NCBI GenBank assembly: GCA_012964275.1
Contig: DTUG01000193.1
Location: 1 to 31,703, forward strand
Source: Fidelibacterota bacterium
GTDB lineage: Bacteria; Fidelibacterota; Marinisomatia; Marinisomatales; UBA1611
Direction of reading: 5' to 3'
Length of the DNA: 31,703 nt
Part shown: piece after piece, positions 8,354-16,513 of the stretch
Layout: the number at the start of each line of letters is the position of its first letter
Position numbering within the stretch: the first letter of the stretch is position 1
Translations under genes and position numbers: made by a program
The notes under the pieces: generated by a model
What the model was told of the DNA's origin: nothing
The model's database searches: none
Seen by the model: only the letters and a program-made list of their open reading frames with translations

Positions 8354-8988
8354 TCAAAGTTACCTATTACTGTTTCGGTCCCGATGACTTTCTGACCTAT
8401 TTTAACTTGTAAAGTTACACTTTTTGGTACAATCAAGTCTGTTCTTGATCCAAATCGAATAAATCCCAGTCGATCTCCCTGATTCATCGGGAGGTTTTTT
8501 TGGGCGTAACACAGGATTCGCCTAGCGATAAATCCAGCAATTTGCTTCACTTTTACTGGGCCATATTTGGTGTCGATTAGGATTTCTGTTTGTTCGTTAT
8601 CGTCCGATGCTCTATGATCGAATGCAGCAAGGAATTTTCCAGGTTTATAATTTACATTTTGAAATTGACCGGTTATTGGCATTCGATTAGTATGTACATT
8701 AAAAATATTCAGAAAAATAGAGATTAATTTTGATTCTGGACCTACGTCAAGGTCATTCACTTCGGCTATCCGGATTATTTTACCATCTGCAGGTGAAACG
8801 ATAGAATTCTTATCTCCTGTACATTGACGAACTGGATCACGAAAGAAATTTAAACAAAATAACAACAGGGCAACGATAAGGATACCCAGAGACATGTCTG
8901 CATTTAATATCCAGGCACCAACAAGAGTTCCAACAGCTGCGATAAAAAGTGGGATAATGAACAGGTGCCCTTCTGGTGCAATTTTCAA
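8350..8988 (-). CDS. psd: Phosphatidylserine decarboxylase, short form
   Basis: Psd decarboxylates phosphatidylserine to phosphatidylethanolamine using a pyruvoyl group made by self-cleavage. At 212 aa it is the short (archaeal/Bacteroidetes-type) form. The cleavage site is at G180-S181 in IRFGSRTDLIVP; Ser181 would become the pyruvoyl group on the alpha chain. Two hydrophobic segments near 9-27 and 33-47 anchor the N-terminus, followed by SPADGKI and the NVHTNRMPITG segment with a conserved His. The start is TTG at 8988 in a TTGA overlap with the degP stop; no better start lies nearby and the MKIAPEG N-terminus looks natural. The substrate comes from pssA immediately downstream. Confidence 0.95.
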   Translation of the reverse strand: MKIAPEGHLFIIPLFIAAVGTLVGAWILNADMSLGILIVALLLFCLNFFRDPVRQCTGDKNSIVSPADGKIIRIAEVNDLDVGPESKLISIFLNIFNVHTNRMPITGQFQNVNYKPGKFLAAFDHRASDDNEQTEILIDTKYGPVKVKQIAGFIARRILCYAQKNLPMNQGDRLGFIRFGSRTDLIVPKSVTLQVKIGQKVIGTETVIGNFE

Positions 8989-10070
8989 TTGTAACTCCCC
9001 AGCCTGAGTCGCACACTGCGGTAGCTGCCATCCCGATAAACTTTTAACTTCAGTACATCACCTGATCTTAAGTCTTTTTCAGCGATTAAATCCCGAATAC
9101 CAGCAGGAGAATCAACGTTTTTACCCCCAGCGGTAACAATAATATCACCAATAACCAAACCAGCTTTTTGAGCTGCACTGCCTTCTTCCACGTGAACGAC
9201 AATAACACCACTCCTAAATGGAATTTCTAGATACCTTATAATACTCTTGGTTAACGGCTGGACAACCAATCCGGTAGAGAAACTACGATCTACTCTTCCA
9301 GTATTTTTCAATTCTTCAGCGATGCGTTTAGCCGTATTAATAGGAATTGCAAAACCGATACCTATGGAGCCCTGGTTATAATTGGAGCCGGTCAGAATAA
9401 ACGTGTTGATGCCAATAACTTCCCCGATTGAATTAACCAGGGGACCTCCAGAATTTCCGGGGTTGATTGCTGCATCTGTTTGGATCATATTTTGCAGCAC
9501 CCTGCCCGATTCCCTTTGTCTACCAAAATCCATATGGGTTGCACTCACAATTCCAACACTGGCTGTCGGCTGGTTACTGACACTGAACAATTCAAATGGA
9601 TTGCCAAGCGCAATAACCCACTCACCTATGATTAAATCATCAGAATCGCCCAGTTCTGCATAAGGAAAATTTCTTCCTTCTAGGGTCAGCAGTGCTAAAT
9701 CAGAAGTCTTATCCATACCAACAACCTCTGCATCGTACTCATTGCCTCCTGACAATGTGACCGTAATATTAGAGGCATTTTCAATAACATGGGTATTGGT
9801 CAGTACATAACCATCGGGACTAATCACGACACCACTACCTGAACTTTTCCTTGGATATATCTCAGGTGGGAAAAAAAATCGAAAGAATGGATCTGATATG
9901 GAATAGGCACTTACTTTTTGTTGAACGTTAATGCTGGCAACGGCGGGGCCGACCTTTTTGATTGCTTGAGTTATGGACGTTTCACGAGATCTATCGATAG
10001 AGCGTTGGGCAGGAATAAACGCTAACGAAATCGATAGGTTTAAGATTAATGCTATTTTGATTCTATTCAT
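8985..10070 (-). CDS. DegP/HtrA-like serine protease with one PDZ domain
   Basis: A periplasmic quality-control protease of family S1C. A signal-anchor (about 3-22) precedes the trypsin-like domain. The catalytic triad, numbered from the ATG at 10070, is H94 (TNTHVIENA), D124 (KTSDLALL) and S207 (NPGNSGGPL), all intact. One PDZ domain follows at about 260-355 (GVIVVHVEEGSAAQKAGLVIGDIIV), so the layout is DegS/HhoA-like rather than the two-PDZ DegP. I prefer the ATG at 10070 over an in-frame TTG at 10076; it overlaps the truA stop by 8 nt. Length is 361 aa. Which HtrA paralogue it represents cannot be decided from one copy. Confidence 0.93.
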   Translation of the reverse strand: MNRIKIALILNLSISLAFIPAQRSIDRSRETSITQAIKKVGPAVASINVQQKVSAYSISDPFFRFFFPPEIYPRKSSGSGVVISPDGYVLTNTHVIENASNITVTLSGGNEYDAEVVGMDKTSDLALLTLEGRNFPYAELGDSDDLIIGEWVIALGNPFELFSVSNQPTASVGIVSATHMDFGRQRESGRVLQNMIQTDAAINPGNSGGPLVNSIGEVIGINTFILTGSNYNQGSIGIGFAIPINTAKRIAEELKNTGRVDRSFSTGLVVQPLTKSIIRYLEIPFRSGVIVVHVEEGSAAQKAGLVIGDIIVTAGGKNVDSPAGIRDLIAEKDLRSGDVLKLKVYRDGSYRSVRLRLGSYN

Positions 10071-10797
10071 AATCAATACGATTCAAGATCAGCCCACATG
10101 CGGGTGCCCGATGAATATTGACATTTTTACGGGGATTTTGCAATAAATGGACGAAATTATCAAATTCAAAATACCCCACCGCAGTTTCAACCATCGTGCC
10201 TACAAGGTACCGCACCATGTGGTGTAGAAACCTATTACCAGCAATTAAAAAATTTACCATTTCCCCATCAGCTTTCCACTGAGAATGGTAAATCATGGAT
10301 TTTGTATTATTTATGTTTTTTCGATATTTACTGTAAGATAAAAAATCATGCTCACCCAGTATCAATCGTGCCATTCCATTGAGTTTATCAATATCCAAAT
10401 CTTTTACCATCCAAGCTTGATTTCTATAAAGGAGCGAGTCTCCTGAATAGCATTGATAGCGATACCACCTCTTAACTGCCTGAAATCGAGCTTCAAAATC
10501 AGAGGTTGTTTTCTCAACGGCCAAAACTTGGCAATCTGGTGGCAAATTACCATTCAAAGCATCACAGAGTTTTTTTTCGGTCAACTGCGTATCTAGATCA
10601 AAATGTGCGACTTGGCCAATAGCATGGACACCTCTATCTGTTCGGCCTGCACCATGAACCGGTATTCTATGTTCAGATCCAGTTATTTTAATTAGGGCTT
10701 TTTCCAGAGAAAACTGTACGGTTCGATCAGATTGTTGAAGCTGCCAACCATAAAAAGCAGATCCATCAAATTGAACTGTAATTTTATATCTTGTCAA
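10063..10797 (-). CDS. truA: tRNA pseudouridine(38-40) synthase TruA
   Basis: TruA converts uridines 38-40 of the tRNA anticodon arm to pseudouridine. The 244-aa protein has the N-terminal motif YKITVQFDGSAFYGWQ and the catalytic Asp54 in GAGRTDRGVHA. FLHHMVRYLVGTMVE near residue 190 is also typical. The start is TTG at 10797, with MTRYKITVQ directly before the conserved region and no alternative ATG. It overlaps ecfT by 14 nt. The ecfT-truA pair is familiar from Firmicutes, where ecfA1 and ecfA2 stand in front of it. Confidence 0.95.
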   Translation of the reverse strand: MTRYKITVQFDGSAFYGWQLQQSDRTVQFSLEKALIKITGSEHRIPVHGAGRTDRGVHAIGQVAHFDLDTQLTEKKLCDALNGNLPPDCQVLAVEKTTSDFEARFQAVKRWYRYQCYSGDSLLYRNQAWMVKDLDIDKLNGMARLILGEHDFLSYSKYRKNINNTKSMIYHSQWKADGEMVNFLIAGNRFLHHMVRYLVGTMVETAVGYFEFDNFVHLLQNPRKNVNIHRAPACGLILNRIDYE

Positions 10798-11536
10798 ATG
10801 AATGCAGTCCCACTAACCCGACAATAACCAATACTATCGCAAATTTATCAATCCACGTAGAAGATATAATAGGGTATACACTGCGCGGATATGCCTGCCC
10901 ATACCCTCTCAATTTCATAACAGTTGTCAAATCATTGGCCCGCTCTAGGTTTAAAATAACAAAATCAGGAACCATGGCTGCAAAGTTCTGTGCTCGAATA
11001 AATTTATTTGCCGACTTGCTTAAAACCAATGCCTTGCGGGTGCGTTCTAATCGTTGCCACTGGTCTTGAAGACTAGGGTAAAACCTGAACGTAATGTCAG
11101 TGAATAAAATCAAATCTTCTACCCATTTCCAAGATTTATTCATCCTGTACCATAACCCCCGAATTGAAATGATTATATCACTGGATTTGGATAATATACT
11201 ATATAGCGTCATAATACTGACCAACAAAATCATCCGACAGGTTGCTATTGAAACGTCTTGGATAATTAAACTGACATCCTTATTAGAAACCATCAGTGAT
11301 ATACATAAGAAAAATACGCCAGCGATGGGGAAATACATCCAAAATGGCCTTGATTTTAGTACCCATTCAGACCAGTGAACACGGAAAAAAACAATTAATA
11401 AGACAGTCAATATTCCATGGAAAATAACCAGTTCAATAGATCGAGACAATAATGTTGAAACTGACAAACATAAAAAGATGACGATTTTTGTGAGCGGATG
11501 CAATATTATAACGCTAAGGAAATATTTACCTGCCAA
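10784..11536 (-). CDS. EcfT-like energy-coupling factor transporter transmembrane protein
   Basis: This is a CbiQ/EcfT family membrane protein of 250 aa. The N-terminal GKYFLSVIILHPLTK resembles the family's G-x-Y...S...LHxLDPRTK start, which supports the TTG at 11536 over a second TTG at 11503. Hydrophobic segments lie at about 16-50, 62-82, 90-115 and 225-245. The second coupling-helix motif is clear (ERANDLTTVMKLRGYG). The first coupling motif, usually ending in A-R-G, is weak here (TRKALVLS). EcfT normally couples two ATPases to a vitamin- or metal-binding S subunit. No ATPase or S-component gene is in the window, so its substrate is unknown. Confidence 0.82.
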   Translation of the reverse strand: MAGKYFLSVIILHPLTKIVIFLCLSVSTLLSRSIELVIFHGILTVLLIVFFRVHWSEWVLKSRPFWMYFPIAGVFFLCISLMVSNKDVSLIIQDVSIATCRMILLVSIMTLYSILSKSSDIIISIRGLWYRMNKSWKWVEDLILFTDITFRFYPSLQDQWQRLERTRKALVLSKSANKFIRAQNFAAMVPDFVILNLERANDLTTVMKLRGYGQAYPRSVYPIISSTWIDKFAIVLVIVGLVGLHSFDKI

Positions 11537-12120
11537 GAAACTGTTTGATCAAACTCTAACCAGATCGGTCTGACAGATAACGATTCAATGTTTTTTAACT
11601 TGCTCAAATACAATGCATCAATGGCAGATACAATATGATTTAAGATAATGCCCCCTATAAAAAATTGACCTGCTAAACTCATTTCATCACTTTTAATCCT
11701 CATAGATTCAAATTTTATACGTTGAGCAACTGTATCCCATTGCCAAGGATAGTCAGCCCATTTTCCGACATTCTCATGCCGTCGCAATCGCAAATATTCA
11801 GCATCATAATCATCTATTGAATTAAAATTTCCTATGTCAACCCAGTATCGGTGTTGTTTATTAGAATTAGCTCCAGCGAATTCTGCAGCAAAAGACCTAT
11901 ATTTCAAAGTTTCCAATTCTGAAAGTGAATATAAACCAATACAGCCCAGCAACATTAATGATTCATTGATTATAAATAGCCGGGAACTCTTTGAGTATCC
12001 CTGTACAGCCTCGCCCCAACCAGGTAATATGGCGGATTTCACCATGGGATGAATATTTGGATTCCCCGATAGAAAACAGAGGGGCAATGTCAAGATGAAA
12101 AAAATTATTTTTTTTGCCAA
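11506..12120 (-). CDS. DUF5683-like uncharacterised membrane protein
   Basis: I recognise no defined function. The protein opens with a signal-like segment (LAKKIIFFILTLPLCFLSG), then NPNIHPMVKSAILPGWGEAVQGY. This S-A-I-L-P-G-W-G pattern resembles the core of DUF5683 proteins of the FCB group. A hydrophobic stretch (RLFIINESLMLLGCIGLYSL) follows, then a polar Tyr/Trp-rich middle, then GQFFIGGIILNHIVSAIDALYLS, also DUF5683-like. The start is unsure: TTG at 12120 gives the best signal peptide, GTG at 12141 and TTG at 12156 are alternatives, and all overlap lnt. It overlaps ecfT by 31 nt. A possible envelope role rests only on the signal peptide and on lnt next door. Confidence 0.65.
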   Translation of the reverse strand: MAKKIIFFILTLPLCFLSGNPNIHPMVKSAILPGWGEAVQGYSKSSRLFIINESLMLLGCIGLYSLSELETLKYRSFAAEFAGANSNKQHRYWVDIGNFNSIDDYDAEYLRLRRHENVGKWADYPWQWDTVAQRIKFESMRIKSDEMSLAGQFFIGGIILNHIVSAIDALYLSKLKNIESLSVRPIWLEFDQTVSWQVNISLAL

Positions 12121-13595
12121 GACAATATAACCAATACGCACGAAGTTACGAAGCAAAAGGCGGCAAACACATCACCATAACGACTGTAAAAACTGCCAGG
12201 TTTCCCAATACTGATTTGCTCTATAAACACTGCCTGCTTACCCAGCGGAACTTTTTTCTGCACAGTCCCATCCGGCCTGATCACGCCAGAAATACCGGTA
12301 TTAGCTGAACGTAAAACTGGAACTCGATTCTCTATAGCTCGTAATCTGGCCAATTCGAAATGCTGATATGGTCCTGCTGTATTCCCTAGCCAGCCATCAT
12401 TCGCTTCGATCATTAATATTTCCGCTCCCTCGCCAATGAAACGACGAACAATTTTTGGTAAACTGGACTCGTAACAGATCAAAACAGAAAAACGGACTCC
12501 ATCCCATTCAAACACTTTATATTCTTTGCCTGCGCGAAAACTGCCACGCTCGATATTCAGATTGAGCCATCTCAATGGATGAAAGAGAAACGGTAGCAGA
12601 TCATATTCGGCAAATGGAACCAGATGGACTTTTGCATACATTTCATAATCACTGTCTGGACTAAGCCAAATTGCGCTGTTATAATAATATCTTTTCCCAT
12701 CCTCTATTTTTCTATCAACTGTTCCTGTCAGGAGCGGAATGCCCGTTTGATCAACACGAGCCTGAAGCATTTTCCTTACCCGTGAATTTAACCGCAAATA
12801 AGCCGGGACAGCCGTTTCCGGAAATAGAACGATATCAGGGTTTAGATCCACAGCAGCCTGGTGAAGTGAATCCATTAGTGCAATTATGCGGTCCTTTTCA
12901 TCCCATTTTGAATTCGGGTCCACATTTGGCTGAACAATTGCTACCTTTATTTTTCTGTGTGGATGACTGATGGAATGCAGTCTACCCCACCCGGCAATGG
13001 ATAATCCTATTAACAAAACCAGAACGGCAATCATTGTTTCTCTGAGCATATTTTCTCTAATTATACCCAAATAAATCAGTGTATTGATGGCAATAATCCA
13101 GAATGAGATTCCATAGGGACCAGTGATTTCACCTATTTGTGTCAAAAATATGTATTCGGACTGTGTTAATGCCAAATTAATCCAGGGAAAGCCTAGAGGA
13201 CCGAAACTGCGTACCCATTCCATAGTGACAATCAAAAATGGTAATAGAACGATTCCCCATTGAGATTTATTTGGCAGGAATCCGATGATCAGCCCAACCA
13301 CTCCCCAAAACAGAGCCAGATAAATAACTGCAGCAACCAGACTTAAAAGTACAACACCAACACTTGCCCCTGAATTAAATCCTATCCAATAAACAGCAAT
13401 AAAATTCTGGGTTAATCCAAATAGGCAGCCAAAGATAAAATTATCTTTTACATTTCCATGAAGCCAAATATGAAATAGGGGAAGAAACCCAACCCAAGCA
13501 AGCCAACCTAAATGCCATGGCTGAAAAGCAATACCAAGAAGTACTCCGGAAAGGATAGCCTGCTGCCACTCAGGAAGGCTAAATATAGATTTCAA
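12105..13595 (-). CDS. lnt: Apolipoprotein N-acyltransferase
   Basis: Lnt adds the third acyl chain to the N-terminal cysteine of lipoproteins in the inner membrane, the last step before Lol export. The 496-aa protein has hydrophobic segments over residues 10-205 and a nitrilase-like periplasmic domain at about 215-470, with a closing membrane helix. The catalytic triad is intact: E260 (LFPETAVP), K322 (YAKVHLVPF) and C374 (LICYESSLP). E330 in PFAEY is also kept. The start is TTG at 13595, in a TTGA overlap with ruvX. Its presence confirms a diderm with triacylated lipoproteins. Confidence 0.96.
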   Translation of the reverse strand: MKSIFSLPEWQQAILSGVLLGIAFQPWHLGWLAWVGFLPLFHIWLHGNVKDNFIFGCLFGLTQNFIAVYWIGFNSGASVGVVLLSLVAAVIYLALFWGVVGLIIGFLPNKSQWGIVLLPFLIVTMEWVRSFGPLGFPWINLALTQSEYIFLTQIGEITGPYGISFWIIAINTLIYLGIIRENMLRETMIAVLVLLIGLSIAGWGRLHSISHPHRKIKVAIVQPNVDPNSKWDEKDRIIALMDSLHQAAVDLNPDIVLFPETAVPAYLRLNSRVRKMLQARVDQTGIPLLTGTVDRKIEDGKRYYYNSAIWLSPDSDYEMYAKVHLVPFAEYDLLPFLFHPLRWLNLNIERGSFRAGKEYKVFEWDGVRFSVLICYESSLPKIVRRFIGEGAEILMIEANDGWLGNTAGPYQHFELARLRAIENRVPVLRSANTGISGVIRPDGTVQKKVPLGKQAVFIEQISIGKPGSFYSRYGDVFAAFCFVTSCVLVILSWQKK

Positions 13596-14005
13596 CGTGA
13601 TTGTTTATCGAGATACTGCTGAAGAAAAATGGCCGCTGCTGTACGATCCACTTTCGCTTTATTAAACCCGGTTTTAATCTTTTGCATGGTAAGTGCCCGT
13701 GTGGCACTTACAGAAGAAAGCCGCTCATCTTCAAGACTGACAGGTATACCTAGATCGGCCATGGTTTCGGCAAAATGTCGTACCCGCTTTGTCTGAGCGG
13801 TATCTTGACCTTGCATACCAATCGGTATGCCAATGACAATAGCTTCTACCTCTTTATCAGAAATAATACTTTGTAATTCAACCATAAGTTTATTGGCAGA
13901 TGAATTCACCAGCGTTTTAAATGGAGACGCAATCATTTTTAATGGATCCGATAAGGCCAGTCCAATACGTCTCGCACCATAATCGATACCTAAAACTCTT
14001 CCCAC
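13592..14005 (-). CDS. ruvX: Holliday junction resolvase-like / pre-16S rRNA nuclease YqgF family
   Basis: A 137-aa RNase H-fold protein of the YqgF/RuvX family, implicated in 5' maturation of 16S rRNA in E. coli. The active-site acidic residues are visible in VLGIDYGARRIGLA (Asp7), EDERLSS and AKVDRTAAAIFLQQYLD. The IVIGIPIGMQGQ segment is typical of the family. The start is GTG at 14005, 4 nt after the HU-like gene stop; the protein begins MGRVLGIDYG, so there is little doubt about the start. It overlaps lnt by 4 nt. Confidence 0.94.
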   Translation of the reverse strand: MGRVLGIDYGARRIGLALSDPLKMIASPFKTLVNSSANKLMVELQSIISDKEVEAIVIGIPIGMQGQDTAQTKRVRHFAETMADLGIPVSLEDERLSSVSATRALTMQKIKTGFNKAKVDRTAAAIFLQQYLDKQSR

Positions 14006-14009
14006 TTAA

Positions 14010-14318
14010 TTAAATTGGTTTACGCAAGTGCGATTTCATGATTTTGCCAGGTTTGAATCTAGTTTTCTTATGGGCGGGTACATATATTTCTTCATTCGTT
14101 CTTGGGTTCCGGGCTCGTGGTTTTGCCTTAGTCGGTTTAGATTCAAAAACACCAAAATTTCTCACTTCAATTCGCACATAGGGTTGGTCTGCACATAGAT
14201 AATCCCTTATCACTATAAAAAATTCATCAATATAAGACAATGCCTTGCGTGTACTGATTCCTTTACGTTTTGCCACTTCACTGGCGATATCTCGTTTCGT
14301 ATATGTTTTTATATTCAT
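14010..14318 (-). CDS. HU/IHF family DNA-binding protein
   Basis: A 102-aa basic histone-like protein. An N-terminal helical dimerisation part starts YTKRDIASEVAKRKGIS. The beta arm has the signature VRNFGVFESKPTKAKPRARNP, then RTNEEIYVPAHKKTRFKPGKIMK. The arm tip R-N-P fits Pro-mediated DNA intercalation. The family bends DNA and compacts the nucleoid; whether this one is HU-like or IHF-like is not clear from sequence alone. The start is ATG, 5 nt after the rel stop. Being next to dnaB and rel is a plausible housekeeping context. Confidence 0.93.
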   Translation of the reverse strand: MNIKTYTKRDIASEVAKRKGISTRKALSYIDEFFIVIRDYLCADQPYVRIEVRNFGVFESKPTKAKPRARNPRTNEEIYVPAHKKTRFKPGKIMKSHLRKPI

Positions 14319-14323
14319 TACCG

Positions 14324-16513
14324 TTATGCCCTTTCCACAGAATCTACATTTTTTATTTTGTTAAGTTTGTTTACAAGTCTATTTAATTGACGATTACTGC
14401 TTACCTGTACGACAAAATAAGCTGTTGCTATGGCACCACTTACTTTAGTATCGACACTACTTATATTTACATTTTGCCCAGCAATACATTCAGAAAGATT
14501 TTTTAATAATCCTTTATAATCCATTCCTACAATTTTTAATCTTACGTTAAATGTATCTTTCCGAGATACATTCCAATCTACTGGAATGAGTCGATCAGCT
14601 TCGTGGGTCATTACCGGTAAACTTCTACATGAAGATTGATGAACAGTGACTCCCCTGCCACGAGTGACAAATCCTAAAAGGTTATCGCCAGGGATCGGAT
14701 TGCAGCATTTACCAAAATTCACCATAAGATTTGTAATCCCATCAAGAACAATACCATTTGTTTTAGAACGGGCGAAATCAAAAAAGCGATTCGAATTTTC
14801 GTCTTCTGAAGCCAGCATAGACTCGTCCTCTTGGGGACGGAGTTTTGAAAACATATCCCTGACGGTCAAAGAACCGTTGCCAAGAGCCACCATCAACGAC
14901 TCAATATCCGCAAAGCCAAATTTCTTATATGAATCAATAAATTCCTGGTTTGCATCACTAATTTTTAGGCGACGGAGTGTTTTTTCTAATATTTCCTTAC
15001 CCAGCTTTACACTTTCTTCCTGACGCATATTTTTCAAATATTTATTGATTGAATTGCGGGCTTTGCTGGTCACAACAAATTTTTGCCAGCCATAACTTGG
15101 TACCTGGCTTTTCCCAGTGATGATTTCTACTATGTCTCCGCTTTTCAATTTAGTATTTAGTGATACAATAGTATGATTTACTTTGGCGCCCATACAGTGC
15201 AAGCCAACCTGGGTGTGAACCTGGAAAGCAAAATCTACAGGGGTCGCATTGAGCGGTAATTGAACCAAGTCGCCTGCAGGCGTAAATACAAAAATCTCTC
15301 CACTGAACAGATCTATTTTTAGCAGGTCCATAAATTCTTTCGGATCTGCCGTCTCATTCTGTAGAACTTCCAACAATTCCCGAAGCCATTTTACATTACT
15401 ATCAATTTCTGTAGTTTTTTTTCTGCCCTCTTTATACACCCAATGTGCTGCAACGCCTCTTTCAGCCGTACCATCCATATCATCAGTACGAATTTGAATC
15501 TCTACCATTTTACCTCCAAAACCAATGACTGTTGTGTGAACCGATTGGTAGCCATTTGACTTTGGAGTTGCAATAAAATCTTTGAATCGTTCTTGGATTG
15601 GGGTATAAAGACTATGCACAATTCCCAAGGCCAGGTAGCATTGTTCAACCTTTTCAACAATGATTCGTATCGCATAGACATCATAAATGTCCTCAAAATC
15701 TTTATTGCGCCTTTCCATTTTCCCATTAATCGATGCATATGATTTCGGCCTCCCAAAAATTGTCGGAATTATATTGTAAGATTTCAGTTCTTTTTCAACA
15801 GGAGCAATATAGTCGCGAATAATTTTTTCACGCTGACGCTTTGTTGATTTCACTTTGGCAACGATTGATTTATAGGCACCTGGACTAAGTGTTTGAAACA
15901 CCAAGTCGTCCAGTTGTGCTTTTACCGATGCCATCCCTAAACGATGGGCTAAGGGAGCGTATACATCCCGTGTTTCTATCGCAATACGATGTTGTTTGAT
16001 CTTGGGTAAATATTTTATTGTGTGCATATTGTGCAGCCGGTCTGCAAATTTGATTATAATGACCCGGAGATCCTTAGCTACTGAGAGCAGCATCTTCATG
16101 AAATTGCCGGCCTGCTCCTCCTTACGGGTTGAAAATTTAATTCCACTAAGTTTCGTAACACCATCGACTAAACTTGCAAGATCCTGGCCAAATTCATCCT
16201 TAAGTTCTTTAATAGTTGCACTTGTATCTTCAACAGTATCATGGAGCAATCCTGCCATAATGGTAACTGAATCCATATTCCAGGAAGCCAACGTTGTAGC
16301 GACTTGGATACAATGGTTGAAATATGGTTCTCCAGAACGACGCTTTTGTCCTTCATGATGACGGTTACCGAATTCAAAGGCTCGCCAGAGCGTTTCCTTC
16401 AATGATTCTTTATCCTGATCAGAAGGAAAAGTGATTTTGTCTAATAATTGTATGAAGGATTTGGGATACTCGCCAAATAGCTGGGGAGCAAGCCGGGCGA
16501 GCGGATTATCCAT
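14324..16513 (-). CDS. Bifunctional (p)ppGpp synthetase/hydrolase, RelA/SpoT family
   Basis: A 729-aa Rel enzyme that makes and degrades the alarmone (p)ppGpp. The hydrolase domain is intact: H67 (YFNHCIQVA), HD 91-92 and ED 95-96 in LLHDTVEDT, plus FADRLHNM near 156. The synthetase domain has GRPKSYASINGK near 254-265, RFKDFIATPKSNGYQSVHT near 309-327, and EIQIRT near 338-343. TGS follows at about 402-465 (GEIFVFTPAGDLVQLP), then the CC domain with NFGKCCNPIPGD and a C-terminal ACT domain. The start is ATG, overlapping the dnaB stop as TAATG. Both activities look functional; it may be the only long Rel in the genome (inference). Confidence 0.96.
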   Translation of the reverse strand: MDNPLARLAPQLFGEYPKSFIQLLDKITFPSDQDKESLKETLWRAFEFGNRHHEGQKRRSGEPYFNHCIQVATTLASWNMDSVTIMAGLLHDTVEDTSATIKELKDEFGQDLASLVDGVTKLSGIKFSTRKEEQAGNFMKMLLSVAKDLRVIIIKFADRLHNMHTIKYLPKIKQHRIAIETRDVYAPLAHRLGMASVKAQLDDLVFQTLSPGAYKSIVAKVKSTKRQREKIIRDYIAPVEKELKSYNIIPTIFGRPKSYASINGKMERRNKDFEDIYDVYAIRIIVEKVEQCYLALGIVHSLYTPIQERFKDFIATPKSNGYQSVHTTVIGFGGKMVEIQIRTDDMDGTAERGVAAHWVYKEGRKKTTEIDSNVKWLRELLEVLQNETADPKEFMDLLKIDLFSGEIFVFTPAGDLVQLPLNATPVDFAFQVHTQVGLHCMGAKVNHTIVSLNTKLKSGDIVEIITGKSQVPSYGWQKFVVTSKARNSINKYLKNMRQEESVKLGKEILEKTLRRLKISDANQEFIDSYKKFGFADIESLMVALGNGSLTVRDMFSKLRPQEDESMLASEDENSNRFFDFARSKTNGIVLDGITNLMVNFGKCCNPIPGDNLLGFVTRGRGVTVHQSSCRSLPVMTHEADRLIPVDWNVSRKDTFNVRLKIVGMDYKGLLKNLSECIAGQNVNISSVDTKVSGAIATAYFVVQVSSNRQLNRLVNKLNKIKNVDSVERA

